The notes below the pieces were generated by a model, which saw only the letters and a list, made by a program, of their open reading frames with translations, searched no databases and had not been told where the DNA came from. A DNA stretch of 64,000 nucleotides, from positions 62,001 through 126,000 of the forward strand of contig NZ_LTAZ01000001.1 in the NCBI RefSeq assembly GCF_001593955.1, read 5' to 3'. The position numbers and the translations under genes were made by a program. Within the stretch, counting starts at the first letter, position 1. Every line of letters starts with the position of its first letter. The DNA comes from Halalkalicoccus paucihalophilus (lineage in GTDB: Archaea; Halobacteriota; Halobacteria; Halobacteriales; Halalkalicoccaceae). Of this stretch, positions 34,274 to 44,191 are shown in pieces.

Positions 34274-34311
34274 AGCGCAACCCGTAAGACCGCGACACCC
34301 CGAGTGTCGAT

Positions 34312-35355
34312 ATGGACCGCCGTGGCTTCCTCCGGGCCGGTGCCCTCCTCGGTTCGATCGGATTGACCGGCTGTCTCGGCGTCTTCGAGACCCAGTCGGC
34401 CTGGCGCGACCCGCCGCTCGTCGAGGACCGTCCCGACGCCGTCTACGTTCCCGCCTCGAGCGAGGAGATGGGGAGCTACGGGACGACGGAGGCCGGGGAG
34501 TACACCGTCGCGTTGACCTACACCTTCCCCCACCGGTTCTGGACGATCACCGGAGCAGAGACCAACATGGTCGACATCGGGGACGAGGACTCGCTGCATC
34601 TCATGACCAGCGTCTGGGAGACGGAGTCGAAAACGGTCGTCCCGGCGGACATCCGGCTCAGCGTCGAGGGCGAAGGGGAGAGACCCTATTCGGGGCAACT
34701 CTGGCCGATGCTCTCCCAGCGCATGGGGTTTCACTACGGCGACAACCTCGCGATCGAGGAGGGTGAGTACACCGCGACGCTCAGGATCAACCCCGCCGAC
34801 GCCCGCGGAGTGGGCGATCTCGCCGGGCGATTCGAGGAGCCCCGAACGGCCGAGATCGACTTCGAGTTCGTCCCCGACGACGTCTACGATCTCGACTTCA
34901 CGCTCGTCGAGGAGAGCCGGCGGGGTGAACGCGGCGCACTCCCTCTGATGGAACACGCCGACAGGCCCCAGTCGACAGTGCCCCCCGGCGAGGAGTTCCC
35001 CGGCGAGATCGTCGGGACCGGGGAAAGCGGCGACGCGGCGTTCGTCGTCGCCCGCCTCGAGGCCGAACGCTTCGGCGGGGAGTACCTCGCCGTCTCGCCG
35101 TGGACGCCCCACAACCGCGTGATGCTCCCGCTGATGTCGCTGTCGACGAGGATCGAACGGGCGGGAGAAACCGTCTTCGAGGACGCGCTAGCGGGGATGC
35201 TCGATCCGGAACTGGGGTTTCACTACGGCACGCAGGTCGCGATTGAGGAGGGCGACGACCTTCGAATCGAGGTCGGATCGGTCCCACAGATCGCACGCCA
35301 CGACGGCTACGAGACCGCATTCCTGGAGATGCCCGCGATCGAGCTCTCGTACTGA
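34312..35355 (+). CDS. Tat-exported lipoprotein with two P19/Tp34-like repeats (putative iron-related)
   Basis: This 347-residue protein has a Tat signal DRRGFLRAGALLGSIGLTGC with a lipobox, so C21 would be lipidated and the protein anchored outside the cell. The mature part has two related beta-domains, each ending in a GFHYG motif: GFHYGDNLAIEEGEYTATL at 139-157 and GFHYGTQVAIEEGDDLRIE at 302-320. The motif recalls the HYG segment of periplasmic iron-transport-associated P19/Tp34 (pfam10634-like) domains. Iron or copper binding is an inference. It ends 1 bp before the convergent ftsZ1 stop and probably works with the upstream polytopic protein. Confidence 0.72.
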   Translation: MDRRGFLRAGALLGSIGLTGCLGVFETQSAWRDPPLVEDRPDAVYVPASSEEMGSYGTTEAGEYTVALTYTFPHRFWTITGAETNMVDIGDEDSLHLMTSVWETESKTVVPADIRLSVEGEGERPYSGQLWPMLSQRMGFHYGDNLAIEEGEYTATLRINPADARGVGDLAGRFEEPRTAEIDFEFVPDDVYDLDFTLVEESRRGERGALPLMEHADRPQSTVPPGEEFPGEIVGTGESGDAAFVVARLEAERFGGEYLAVSPWTPHNRVMLPLMSLSTRIERAGETVFEDALAGMLDPELGFHYGTQVAIEEGDDLRIEVGSVPQIARHDGYETAFLEMPAIELSY

Positions 35356-35356
35356 G

Positions 35357-36502
35357 CTATTCGACGTAGTCGATGTCCTGGAGCTGGCCGCTCGATTGCT
35401 GTTCTTTCTCCTCGTCCCCCCGGCCGTAGATCTGCGGGGAGTCGACACCCGTGACGACGATCATGGTGCGCATCGCGCCGTCGAGCTCCTCGTCGACGGA
35501 GGTGCCCCAGATGATGCGGGCGTCAGGGTCGATTCGCTCGTAGATCTCCTCGACGACGCCTTCCGCCTCCTCGATACTCATGTCGTTGCCGCCGGTGACG
35601 TTCACGAGCGCGGAGTTCGCCCCCGAGATGTCGACGTCGAGCAGGGGAGAGCGAAGCGCCGATTTGACCGAGTCCTTGGCCTTCGATTCGGAATCGCTCT
35701 CGCCGAGTCCGATCATGGCGACGCCGCCCTTCTCCATGACGGTTCGAACGTCGGCAAAGTCGAGGTTCACCAGCCCGGGCTTGGTGATGAGTTCGGTGAT
35801 GCCCTTCACCGATCGCATGAGCACCTCGTCGGCGACCTTGAACGCCTGTCGGACGGGGAGTTTGCCGACGGCGTCGAGCAGGCGGTCGTTGGGGACGACG
35901 ATCACGGTGTCGGCGACGTCACGCAGCCGCTCGAGGCCGGCCTCGGCGTTCGTCCGCCGGACCTCGCCCTCCGCAGTGAAGGGCGTGGTGACGATGGCGA
36001 TGGTGAGCGCGCCCGACTCGCGGGCGGCCTTCGCGACGACCGGCGCGGAGCCGGTGCCGGTCCCGCCGCCCAGCCCGGCGGTGACGAACACCATGTCCGA
36101 TCCCTGAATCGCGTCGTTGACCTCGTCCTGACTCTCGAGGGCCGCCTCCTCGCCGACCTGTGGGAGCGAGCCAGCGCCCCGGCCCCTGGTCTTTTGCTCG
36201 CCGAGCAGGATCTTGGTGTCGGCCTCGATCTCCACGAGGTGCTGGACGTCGGTGTTGGCCGCGACGAGTTTCGCGCCGTGGATACCCTCCTCTTCCATCC
36301 GGTTGACGGTGTTGCCGCCGGCACCGCCACAGCCGACGACGGTGATGTTGGTCTGGAGGTCCTCGAGGACGTCGCGCAACTCCTCGTCGGTCATCTGCCC
36401 CGACTCGCTGACCTCGGGGGTGACGCCGTCCTCGGCGTCGTCTCCTACCGCCGCCTGCTCCGCCTCGTCGCTCTCGACGGCGTCCTGAATGATCGAGTCC
36501 AT
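35357..36502 (-). CDS. ftsZ1: Cell division protein FtsZ1
   Basis: This 381-residue tubulin-like GTPase has a glycine-rich start to the GTPase domain, [17 protein letters not shown], the tubulin signature [19 protein letters not shown], the T7 loop region [11 protein letters not shown] and the C-terminal tail ending DIDYVE. The tail and an acidic N-terminal extension ending with [13 protein letters not shown] match haloarchaeal FtsZ1, which organises the division site and helps place FtsZ2. It lies near secE-spt5, as in other haloarchaea. The upstream region has a direct repeat TCGTAATG (see findings). Confidence 0.96.
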   Translation of the reverse strand: MDSIIQDAVESDEAEQAAVGDDAEDGVTPEVSESGQMTDEELRDVLEDLQTNITVVGCGGAGGNTVNRMEEEGIHGAKLVAANTDVQHLVEIEADTKILLGEQKTRGRGAGSLPQVGEEAALESQDEVNDAIQGSDMVFVTAGLGGGTGTGSAPVVAKAARESGALTIAIVTTPFTAEGEVRRTNAEAGLERLRDVADTVIVVPNDRLLDAVGKLPVRQAFKVADEVLMRSVKGITELITKPGLVNLDFADVRTVMEKGGVAMIGLGESDSESKAKDSVKSALRSPLLDVDISGANSALVNVTGGNDMSIEEAEGVVEEIYERIDPDARIIWGTSVDEELDGAMRTMIVVTGVDSPQIYGRGDEEKEQQSSGQLQDIDYVE

Positions 36503-36569
36503 GTCTTGCGCGCTCGTAATGTACCCATCGTAATGATTGTTCCCGTTTACGTCCGACGCGCGTCGGACC

Positions 36570-37892
36570 TCAGGCCGAATACGACAGTTCTTTGACCCGC
36601 TCGCTGAAGACCGCCTCGGGTTCGATCGTTCGGCCCTCTACCTCGACGGCCCGACCCGAGGCGAGCTTTCCGAACGCCGGTCCCTCGGGGATTCCGAGGG
36701 TCGCCGCCTTCTCGGGATCGAACGCCCGCTCGCGGACGAGAATGCTCTCGGACTCCCGTTCGACATCGTACTCGCGTTCGAGAACGGAGACGAGGTCCTC
36801 GACCAGCGCCGCTCGATCGTCCTCGCTCGCGAACGCCGCCCGCTCGCCGATCGCGGTCCCGTTCTCGGTGGTCCCGAAGGCGACGGTGTGGCGCTCGACC
36901 GCCTCGCGAACCGCCTCGGAGTCGACCGCGCGGGCCGCCTCGATCAGTTCGGCCGGCAGCGAGTGGGTCTCGAACTCCGCTCCCTCGCGCTCGCCGAACC
37001 GAAGCCCCTCCTCGACGCTCCCGAGTTCGGACTCGAGCCGTCCCACGAGGTCGAGGTCCCGCTCGCCGACCTCCCGGAGCCACGTCTCGCTCACGACGCG
37101 GTAGCCCAACTCCCCGATGGTCGATTCGAGTTCGGGTCGCTCGCCGTCGATGACCGCCAGATCGGCTCCGCTCTTCTCGAAGGCCTGCTCGATCACGTCG
37201 GGGTCGATCGGCCCCATCGACTCCAGACACCAGTCCGCGCCGATATGTCCCACGGCCCACGGCGTTTCGGTGACTATCCGTGTGGGCCGCGGGACGTAGT
37301 GACCCCCGCCGAAGGCGATGACCTGTTTCTCCTGATGAACCGTGTCGGAAAGCCCGAGGATCGACTGTGCAACCGCGCGGGCGCCCGCGTCGTCTTCCCA
37401 CTGGGCCTCGTCGCTTCCGAGTTCCGCAAAGAGCGAGGGCGCGCCCACGGAGGTCGGTCCGTGGTGCGTACACTCCATGCCGACCTCGTAGCCCGGAGGG
37501 GCGTGCTCGCGGAAGTTCTCCAACAGCTGCTTGTGCGCCGCCGGGCAGGCCGCCGCGAGTTCACCCTCCTGTCCGCCGAACTCCGCCTCGCCGAAGTTCC
37601 CCGTGAAATGAGCGGTCAAAAGAGGGCCGGTCTCGCCCGAATGGCGCGAGGCGAAGACGACCATCGAGGGATCCGAAAAGGCCGAGGCAACCCCCTCGAG
37701 TTCGAGGTGCCACTCCTCGAAGGTGCGAAGTTCGAAGTTCGTCCCGTCGAGGTCGAGCGTGTGGTAGGTCCCGCCGCCCTCCCCCTCGAGCCGGCCCGGG
37801 TCCTCGCGTTCGCGCCAGTCGGCGAGTTCGAGCATCTGCTCGCCGATCGATTCGGACGCGAAATCGGCGCGGCTGACGACGATTCCGATCAC
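36570..37892 (-). CDS. dtdA: D-aminoacyl-tRNA deacylase (DtdA/DTD2)
   Basis: This 440-residue protein has the archaeal/plant DTD2 fold, hydrolysing D-amino acids mischarged on tRNA. Motifs are the N-terminal [43 protein letters not shown], the metal/catalytic region [25 protein letters not shown] and [16 protein letters not shown] 37892 is chosen: the strand V-I-G-I-V-V-S-R starts the fold, and a GCTTTTACTC TATA-like element lies about 25 bp upstream, giving a leaderless start. The region after residue ~260 ([18 protein letters not shown] onward) is a haloarchaeal C-terminal extension. Confidence 0.9.
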   Translation of the reverse strand: MIGIVVSRADFASESIGEQMLELADWREREDPGRLEGEGGGTYHTLDLDGTNFELRTFEEWHLELEGVASAFSDPSMVVFASRHSGETGPLLTAHFTGNFGEAEFGGQEGELAAACPAAHKQLLENFREHAPPGYEVGMECTHHGPTSVGAPSLFAELGSDEAQWEDDAGARAVAQSILGLSDTVHQEKQVIAFGGGHYVPRPTRIVTETPWAVGHIGADWCLESMGPIDPDVIEQAFEKSGADLAVIDGERPELESTIGELGYRVVSETWLREVGERDLDLVGRLESELGSVEEGLRFGEREGAEFETHSLPAELIEAARAVDSEAVREAVERHTVAFGTTENGTAIGERAAFASEDDRAALVEDLVSVLEREYDVERESESILVRERAFDPEKAATLGIPEGPAFGKLASGRAVEVEGRTIEPEAVFSERVKELSYSA

Positions 37893-37932
37893 GCTCGGTG
37901 ATAGGTGGTCCGGGAGTAAAAGCCGGTCGGGA

Positions 37933-39321
37933 TCAGTCGGCCCCTTCGGGACGAGCGTCGCGCGACCCGATGGCGTCTCGGACCGTCGTTCCTGTCCGGG
38001 CGAACAGGCCCCGGAGCTCCTCACGACGGGTGACCAGCAGGTATCCCCCGATCACGAGGTAGACGGCGGTGTACGCGTAGAGGACGTCGAGGCTGAGCGC
38101 CGCGGCGACGCCCTCCGGGTAGAGCCGGATGATCGCGAACTCGATCGCGACCTGCGAGACGAACAGGACGAGCAGGACGACCGCCTCGCGCATGGTTATC
38201 TCGAAGTTCGAGAGGATGGCCAGCGCGAAGAGGCTCTGGGCTGCGGTGATCCAGATCTCGGCGACCTGTTTCTCGTCGAACGGGAGCGCACCGAAATGGC
38301 CCGCGGCAATGGAGTAGACCACCGCGAGCGTCCCGATCAGCAGTGTCCACTGGTTGAGCTTCGAGGAGATCAGCGCGTTGAACCCCGCCGTCGAGCGCGC
38401 CTTGTTGACGAGGTAGGCGACGACGATGAGTTCCGGCGATTCGCTCGCGAGGGGCGCGATCCACTGGATCATGAAGAACTCGGGGATGCCGTACTGGATG
38501 CCGATGGTCTCCAGTCCCATCGCGAAGGGGTGGACGGCGGTGTAGATCATCGCCCCCGAGTACGCAAACAGCGTGAGGACGACGACGATCCGGGCCGGTT
38601 TCGGGAACGACTGGAAGTACGCGGGGACGCCGACCTGTTCTTCGTGTTCCTCGACGTCGCCGCGGACGATGATCGCGATGTAGAGGACGTACATCCCCAC
38701 GAGGACGGCGGTGTCGAAGAGGCCGATCCCGCCGGCGGAGCCGCCGCCGTTCAGGCTCGCCATACTGAAGGGGACGACGAAGGCGAACACCGTGGCCGCA
38801 AAGAGGAACGTGATCTCGAGGCTGAGGTCGCGATCGATCGTGACGGCGTTGCGCAGGAAGCCCTCTCGGTGTTCGACGGCGGGATCACGCGAGGCTCCCG
38901 CCCGATAGACGGTAAAGAGCGCGATGGCCGACCAGCCGATGCCGATGAGGATGCGGTTCGCGCCCGTCATGTTGGCGACCGCAAGGTTCGCGGCGTCGGC
39001 CCCGCGCTGGGTCCCCTCCATCGATCCGGCCTGCCAGGCGTACAGCGCGTCGACGGCGTACTCCGGGGCGACCGCGAGCACCGCCAGCACCGCGATGGCG
39101 AAGGCACGCGGAACGTCCTTCTCTGCGGTTTCGGCGCCCCACGCCAGCAGGAACGCCGCCCCGAGGACCGCGATCCCGGAGACGGCGACGGTGAGTCCCG
39201 CGGAGTAGGGCGCACCGGGTTCGACGTGCCCGCCGTGTGAGACCCAGGTGTAGAGCCACGGTAGAGTGAGGAAGAGGGTCAGGGCGACCGCGGTAAGCGG
39301 ATGGCGAAGACGCTGTAGCAT
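37933..39321 (-). CDS. Sodium/calcium exchanger (CaCA) family membrane protein
   Basis: This 462-residue protein has 11-12 TM helices. Two inverted alpha-repeats are visible: [16 protein letters not shown] with [19 protein letters not shown] in the first half, and [41 protein letters not shown] in the second. The acidic residues E in PEYAVD and SESPELI are the cation sites of the CaCA superfamily. It exports Ca2+ or exchanges other cations against Na+ or H+. The charged loop [18 protein letters not shown] is cytoplasmic. It is divergent from aroE. Confidence 0.87.
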   Translation of the reverse strand: MLQRLRHPLTAVALTLFLTLPWLYTWVSHGGHVEPGAPYSAGLTVAVSGIAVLGAAFLLAWGAETAEKDVPRAFAIAVLAVLAVAPEYAVDALYAWQAGSMEGTQRGADAANLAVANMTGANRILIGIGWSAIALFTVYRAGASRDPAVEHREGFLRNAVTIDRDLSLEITFLFAATVFAFVVPFSMASLNGGGSAGGIGLFDTAVLVGMYVLYIAIIVRGDVEEHEEQVGVPAYFQSFPKPARIVVVLTLFAYSGAMIYTAVHPFAMGLETIGIQYGIPEFFMIQWIAPLASESPELIVVAYLVNKARSTAGFNALISSKLNQWTLLIGTLAVVYSIAAGHFGALPFDEKQVAEIWITAAQSLFALAILSNFEITMREAVVLLVLFVSQVAIEFAIIRLYPEGVAAALSLDVLYAYTAVYLVIGGYLLVTRREELRGLFARTGTTVRDAIGSRDARPEGAD

Positions 39322-39403
39322 CGTGCTGAGAGGGGGGAGACACGCACCTATCTCTTTTGTTCCGTTCCGGTCCGTTTATCGGTCGAGGCGACGACGCCCA
39401 CGC

Positions 39404-40231
39404 ATGGACGTGTACGGACTGCTCGGCAACCCCGTCTCTCACTCGCTGTCACCGCCGATGCACGAGGCGGCCTACCGGGAACTCGGGATCGACGCCCGGT
39501 ACGTCACCTTCGAGCCCGACCCCGAGGCGCTCGAAGCGGCGATCACCGGGGCCGGCGCGCTCGGCATCGAGGGGTTGAACGTGACGATCCCGTTCAAGCA
39601 GGACGTCCTCAGAATAGTCGAACTCGACGATCTGGCGGATCGGATCGGGGCGGTCAACACGATCGATTTCTCCGCCGACGGCCGGCCAACGGGCCACAAC
39701 ACCGACGCCGCCGGCGCGCGCCGAGCGCTCGAACACCACGACGTGGACGTCGACGGCGCGCGGGCAGTGTTGGTCGGCGCGGGCGGGGCGGGGCGGGCGA
39801 TCGCCTTCGCGCTCGCGGACGCCGGCGCGACGGTTCACATCGCGAACCGAACCGAGGAGCGCGCCGAGGACGTAGCGACGGCGGTCGCGGGAGCGACCGG
39901 CCACGGCCTCGAGGACCTGCCCAGCCTGCTCGAAAACGCCGACGTGCTCGTTAACGCCACCAGCGTCGGGATGGAGGAGGACGCCTCGCCCGTCCCAGCC
40001 GACGCACTCGACCGGCATCTGACAGTCATGGACGTCGTCTACCGTCCCCTCGAAACGCGCCTCCTCCGGGACGCGCGGGAGGCGGGGGCCGAGACGATCG
40101 ACGGGGCGTGGATGTTGCTCTTTCAGGGTGTCGAGTCGTTCGAGCGCTGGACGGGGCGGGAGGCTCCGGTCGAGACGATGAACGACGCCCTGCGGGCGGA
40201 ACTGTCCGATGAGTCGGGCGCTTTTAAGTAG
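39404..40231 (+). CDS. aroE: Shikimate dehydrogenase
   Basis: The 275-residue AroE reduces 3-dehydroshikimate with NADPH in aromatic amino acid synthesis. Substrate-domain motifs are [17 protein letters not shown] and [13 protein letters not shown] (catalytic Lys); DRIGAVNTI and [13 protein letters not shown] (catalytic Asp) follow. The Rossmann domain has [14 protein letters not shown] and the NADP-specific NRTEERAED. The end, [16 protein letters not shown], has the conserved Gln. A CGTTTATCG TATA-like element lies about 28 bp upstream of ATG 39404. It is followed 21 bp later by the HhH protein gene. Confidence 0.95.
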   Translation: MDVYGLLGNPVSHSLSPPMHEAAYRELGIDARYVTFEPDPEALEAAITGAGALGIEGLNVTIPFKQDVLRIVELDDLADRIGAVNTIDFSADGRPTGHNTDAAGARRALEHHDVDVDGARAVLVGAGGAGRAIAFALADAGATVHIANRTEERAEDVATAVAGATGHGLEDLPSLLENADVLVNATSVGMEEDASPVPADALDRHLTVMDVVYRPLETRLLRDAREAGAETIDGAWMLLFQGVESFERWTGREAPVETMNDALRAELSDESGAFK

Positions 40232-40252
40232 GTCGGCACGTATATCCCCCCA

Positions 40253-40882
40253 ATGGCACTGCTGAACAAGCTGAAATCGTTGTTCGGACTCGACGACGGG
40301 CGCTCGGGCAGCGATCGGCAGAGCACCGACGACGTCGGCGTCACGGTCGAACGCGAGCCCGGCGCGACCGAACCGGCCGACGAGGAGGCCCCGCCAGCGA
40401 CGCCCGCCCCCGGAACCGAGGCCGCCGACCCCGAACCGGCCAACGAGAGCGAGCCCGAACCCGAGCCGGATATCGACCCGGAGTCGGCACCCGACCGAGA
40501 ACCGGACTCCGAGCCCTCGACCGAATCCGGAGTCGATCCCGAAGTCGACACCCCGCCGGCCGAAACGGAAGACGATGGGCCGCTCGTCGACTCGGAGTCA
40601 GAGCCGATCGAGACGGTCGAGCCCGAACAGGAGATCGGGGACGGGGCCGACGAGACCGAACCGGACGCCACCGACTCGCCGACCGATGACGCCGAACCGT
40701 CCGACGAGGGGGCGCTCCGAGAGATCAAGGGGATCGGCCCCTCGTACGCGACGAAGCTCTCGGAGGCGGGCGTCGACTCCCCAGGGGATCTCGCCGCGGC
40801 CGACGCAGAGGAGCTCTCGGCGACGACTGGTCTCTCCGAAAAGCGCATCCAGGGCTGGATCGACCGCGCGCAGGACCGATAA
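40253..40882 (+). CDS. Acidic protein with C-terminal helix-hairpin-helix domain
   Basis: In this 209-residue protein, a short basic/hydrophobic N-terminus, MALLNKLKSLFGL, is followed by a very acidic, Pro-rich low-complexity linker (about 15-148, EPEPEPD-type repeats). The C-terminal HhH module is LREIKGIGPSYATKLSEAGVDSPGDLAAADAEELSATTGLSEKRIQGWIDRA (about 150-205). The HhH recalls the RecA/Rad51 N-terminal or radC-type nonspecific DNA-binding domain. The N-terminal amphipathic helix may bind membrane. TTTTAAGT at 40222-40229 gives its own leaderless promoter inside the aroE end. Function unknown. Confidence 0.8.
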   Translation: MALLNKLKSLFGLDDGRSGSDRQSTDDVGVTVEREPGATEPADEEAPPATPAPGTEAADPEPANESEPEPEPDIDPESAPDREPDSEPSTESGVDPEVDTPPAETEDDGPLVDSESEPIETVEPEQEIGDGADETEPDATDSPTDDAEPSDEGALREIKGIGPSYATKLSEAGVDSPGDLAAADAEELSATTGLSEKRIQGWIDRAQDR

Positions 40883-40888
40883 CGCGCG

Positions 40889-41182
40889 CTACTCGATGAG
40901 GAACGCGGGTTCCTCGACCGACTCGGCCTTACAGGAGGGGCACCGCGAGGGGACGTTCAGCGGGTCGTCGAACCCCGAAAAGCCGCACTCGCGACACTCG
41001 GGCGGAGAGACGAGCAGCCGTTCGCCGTCGGCGCGCTCGACCGACCGGGAGACGTGTTCGACGTGCGAGAGCGCGCTCGCGGTCGTGATCGCGAACTCGC
41101 GGGCGAGCGCGCTCGGCGTCGCGGGGCCCTCACGGAGGCGGGCGGCGATCCGTTCGCGGGTGGTAGCGCTCGATTCGTGCAT
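40889..41182 (-). CDS. HTH regulator fused to C-terminal zinc ribbon (COG3357-like)
   Basis: The 97-residue protein has a winged helix (about 5-55: TTRERIAARLREGPATPSALAREFAITTASALSHVEHVSRSV) followed by a two-CxxC zinc ribbon, CRECGFSG and CPSCKAE (about 63-87). This architecture matches archaeal predicted regulators with an HTH fused to a zinc ribbon. ATG 41182 is chosen over an in-frame upstream codon. It is divergent from the nucleotidyltransferase gene with a 102-bp shared region and converges on the HhH protein gene with a 6-bp gap. Confidence 0.87.
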   Translation of the reverse strand: MHESSATTRERIAARLREGPATPSALAREFAITTASALSHVEHVSRSVERADGERLLVSPPECRECGFSGFDDPLNVPSRCPSCKAESVEEPAFLIE

Positions 41183-41284
41183 GGGCGTTCGAGACGGTAC
41201 GGGCACAAAACGGTTGTCGCGGCCCGGTTCTGGTACCCGGTGTCACGGGAAAGCGACTTAATCCCGGACGGTGAGTATGGGGAT

Positions 41285-42256
41285 ATGGACGCCATCGTGC
41301 TGGCGGGTGGGTATGCGACGCGGTTGTGGCCGATCACGAAACACAGACCGAAGATGTTTCTCCCGATCGGTGACGAGACCGTCATCGACCAGGTGTTCGC
41401 CGGGTTCGAGGACGACGACCGGATCGAGGACGTCTACGTCAGCACCAACGAGCGCTTCGAGGAGGAGTTCGAGGAACACATCGCCGCGAGCCGGTTCGAG
41501 AAACCGCGGGTCTCGGTCGAGGACACGAGCGCGGAAGACGAGAAGTTCGGGGTCGTCGGCGCGCTCGCCCAGTTGGTAGAGCGCGAGGGGCTCGACGACG
41601 ACACGGTGGTAATCGCCGGCGACAATCTGATCAGCTTCGACGTGAGCGAGTTCATCGACTTCTTCGAGGCCAACGACGCACCGGTGCTCGCCGCCTACGA
41701 CGTCGGCTCGTACGACCGGGCGAGCCAGTACGGCATCGTCGATATCGACGGGGATCGGGTCGTCAGCTTCGAGGAGAAGCCCGACGAGCCCGCGAGCACG
41801 CTCGCCTCGATCGCCTGTTACGGCTTCCCGTCCGAGACGCTCCCGAAACTGGGCGAGTACCTCGAGAACGGCAACAATCCCGACGAGCCGGGCTGGTTCA
41901 TCCAGTGGCTCGTCGAGCGCGGGGACGTCTACGGGTTCGTCTTCGACGAGGCGTGGTACGACATCGGCACCCCCGAGAGCTACCTCGACGCCGTCGAGTG
42001 GTTTCTCGACGGCGATTCGCACATCCACCCCGAGGCGACGGTCGAGAACAGCGAGATCGGCGAGAACGTCCACGTCATGGCCGGCGCACGTCTCGATGGC
42101 GTGACCGCCGAACGCTCGGTGATCTTCCCCGACGTGACCGTCAAGGACTGTGAGTTGCGGGGAACGATCATCGACGAGGGCACGCACGTCGAGGACATTA
42201 ACCTCGCAGGCGCGCTCATCGGCGCTCACACCCTGATCAACGGCGACGAGGAGTAG
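41285..42256 (+). CDS. Sugar-phosphate nucleotidyltransferase
   Basis: This 323-residue protein has an N-terminal nucleotidyltransferase (GT-A-like) domain with VLAGGYATRLWPITKHRPKMFLPIG, VVIAGDNLISFD and the metal-binding EAWYDIGTPESYLDA. It ends in a left-handed beta-helix hexapeptide tail (about 240-320: IHPEATVENSEIGENVHVMAGARL). It makes NDP-sugars (glucose-1-phosphate thymidylyl- or uridylyltransferase type) for glycoconjugates or protein glycosylation. A GCGACTTAATCC element lies about 27 bp upstream of ATG 41285, giving a leaderless start. No glycosylation cluster is next to it. Confidence 0.9.
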   Translation: MDAIVLAGGYATRLWPITKHRPKMFLPIGDETVIDQVFAGFEDDDRIEDVYVSTNERFEEEFEEHIAASRFEKPRVSVEDTSAEDEKFGVVGALAQLVEREGLDDDTVVIAGDNLISFDVSEFIDFFEANDAPVLAAYDVGSYDRASQYGIVDIDGDRVVSFEEKPDEPASTLASIACYGFPSETLPKLGEYLENGNNPDEPGWFIQWLVERGDVYGFVFDEAWYDIGTPESYLDAVEWFLDGDSHIHPEATVENSEIGENVHVMAGARLDGVTAERSVIFPDVTVKDCELRGTIIDEGTHVEDINLAGALIGAHTLINGDEE

Positions 42257-42286
42257 CGACTCCGCCGAGCGCCGTCACCGACGTAA

Positions 42287-42994
42287 TCAACGATCCAGCC
42301 ACGCGTCGGTGATTCGGAGCGTTCCGCGGGTACCGTCCCACTCGGTTTCGTACTCGAGTCCGATAGGGCGATCCATGTGTGGCCCGTCCGTGACGAGCGT
42401 CTCGAACTCGCCGCCCTCGCCCAGTACGTGGACCCCATAGCGCTCGTTGAGATCGATCAGTTCGTCGAGGGCGTCCCGATCCAGCGTTCGGCCGAGCCAC
42501 GACTCGTCGAGCCCGGCGGCGGCGACCTGCACGATCCGGATCGTAAAGCCCGCCTCGAGCATCGCCTCCGCGAGGGAGACGGGATCGCGCTCCCACAGCG
42601 GGGTGTACGTCTCCGCGCCGAGTCGTTCCGCCATCGCCGCGATCCGAGTCGTCTGAAACTCGCTTTCGACCGCGCCGGCGATCAGCCCGTCGACGCCGAT
42701 CTCCCGGTCGAGATCCGAGAGGGCGCGTTCGAGCGGTTCGAGTTCCGCGTCGCCCTGTGCGCCCGAGTCCGTGACATCTCCAGTTCCGACCGCGGAATCG
42801 ACCTCCACGAGTTCGATGCCGATGCTCTCGGCCGCGAGCGAAGCGAGATCGGTCGCGGGGACGTGGTACATGTACGAATCGGCGGCGGGGTGGACGGTGA
42901 GCAGCCGCGAAACCGAGAGCCCGTTCTCGAGCGCCCGATACAGCGCCCACGAGGAGTCCTTCCCGCCCGAAAAGAGCGCGATCCAGTTCGTCAT
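42287..42994 (-). CDS. dph6: Diphthine--ammonia ligase (Dph6)
   Basis: The 235-residue PP-loop ATPase begins WIALFSGGKDSSWALYRAL (SGGKDS pyrophosphate loop). Family motifs are GAVESEFQTTRIAAMAERLG, TPLWERDPVSL, IVQVAAAGLDESWLGR and LGEGGEFETLVTDGP, all matching the ATP-dependent diphthamide synthetase family. It catalyses the last amidation in making diphthamide on elongation factor 2. Length and motifs are complete. It lies on the minus strand, followed by nothing co-directional for 30 bp. Confidence 0.92.
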   Translation of the reverse strand: MTNWIALFSGGKDSSWALYRALENGLSVSRLLTVHPAADSYMYHVPATDLASLAAESIGIELVEVDSAVGTGDVTDSGAQGDAELEPLERALSDLDREIGVDGLIAGAVESEFQTTRIAAMAERLGAETYTPLWERDPVSLAEAMLEAGFTIRIVQVAAAGLDESWLGRTLDRDALDELIDLNERYGVHVLGEGGEFETLVTDGPHMDRPIGLEYETEWDGTRGTLRITDAWLDR

Positions 42995-43023
42995 ACCCGT
43001 GGTTTCGGTCTGAGCGACAAAGG

Positions 43024-44157
43024 TCAGTCGGTCGGTTCCGCCTCGGGCGTGCCGGCGAAGTGGGTCGCCGCCCGGACCCCGACGAGGCTCACGACGACCG
43101 CGGCGACGACGAACACCGCGAGGCGCTGGAGCGGCGAGAGGACGAACCCCTCGACGGAGACGACCCCTACGTCGATCGGCGGGACGCCGGTCCGGTCGAT
43201 GACGTCGCTTCGCTGGAGGAAGTACGCCGAGAACCCGCGGGTCACGATCCCCAGCGCGACCGCGCCGAACGGGAGGTTGAGCGAGGTGGTCGGGACCGAC
43301 TCGTCACGGATCGTCTCGTCGAGCAGTCGGCCGGTGCTCGCCGCGAGCGCGGCCATCGCGAGCCAGGGCACGCTGTCGAAGGCGAACTGCATCGCGGGGA
43401 CGAAGACGCCGCCGCGGGAATCGAGCCCCGAGACGCCGAGCAGGCCGACGAAGACGCCGATCAGCGCGAGACCGGCGCCGACGGCGTAGGTCACGACCGA
43501 GACCTGTCCCGAATAGAGGGCGTCGCGTATCGTGGCCGGAAGCGCCGAGAGGTAGGTATCGACGCCGAGACCCTTATACAGCAGGAACAGCCCGAAGACC
43601 GCCGTCAGCGAGGCGACGGCGATCACCGGCCCCATCGAGGTCAACAGAAGGGGAAAGACGATCAGCGCGATCCCGATGGGGACGAGCGTCGTCTGGCGGA
43701 GCTCCTCGTCGCCGAGGAACTGTTTGAGCAGGTAGTACGTCGACTCGATGTCCCGGGCCTGCCGGACCACCACGCGGTCGACCGAGTCGACCGACAGGCG
43801 GCTCTCGATGACGGGAACGAACCGCTCGTCTTGGGCGCTGTCGATGACGATGATCGCGGAATCGACCGCGTAGCTGTCACGAAGCTCCTCGATCTGGGTG
43901 GCGATCGAGCGGCCCGTATCGACCGCGTCGCGCCCGCCCGTGACGAGCGCGACCGTCGTCTCCTCGTCGTCGTCGCGGAGTTCGCGGGCCACGCGAAGCG
44001 TCTCGAGCAGACAGTTGACCCGGGAGTCCTCGGGATCCGCGAGACCGACGTCGATCACCAACGAACGGACCGCCTCCCAGCCGACGACCGGCGGGGAGAC
44101 ACCGACCGTCCCTGCGATCTCGTCCGACCGGTCGAGACACACCACCAACGTACTCAC
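43024..44157 (-). CDS. DUF373 family membrane protein
   Basis: In this 377-residue protein, the N-terminal ~150 residues form a soluble alpha/beta domain (TLVVCLDRSDEIA, VALVTGGRDAVDTG, VDSAIIVIDSAQDE, VVVRQARDIESTYYLLKQ) and the rest forms about six TM helices. The architecture is DUF373, a widespread archaeal family of unknown function. The start GTG 44157 is supported by a TTTTTATCC TATA box about 28 bp upstream on the minus strand; the longer TTG start is not. The N-terminal domain resembles nucleotide-binding folds, but no catalytic motif is evident. Confidence 0.85.
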   Translation of the reverse strand: MSTLVVCLDRSDEIAGTVGVSPPVVGWEAVRSLVIDVGLADPEDSRVNCLLETLRVARELRDDDEETTVALVTGGRDAVDTGRSIATQIEELRDSYAVDSAIIVIDSAQDERFVPVIESRLSVDSVDRVVVRQARDIESTYYLLKQFLGDEELRQTTLVPIGIALIVFPLLLTSMGPVIAVASLTAVFGLFLLYKGLGVDTYLSALPATIRDALYSGQVSVVTYAVGAGLALIGVFVGLLGVSGLDSRGGVFVPAMQFAFDSVPWLAMAALAASTGRLLDETIRDESVPTTSLNLPFGAVALGIVTRGFSAYFLQRSDVIDRTGVPPIDVGVVSVEGFVLSPLQRLAVFVVAAVVVSLVGVRAATHFAGTPEAEPTD

Positions 44158-44191
44158 GGTGTGCGGACACAAACGCCGACCGGATAAAAAC

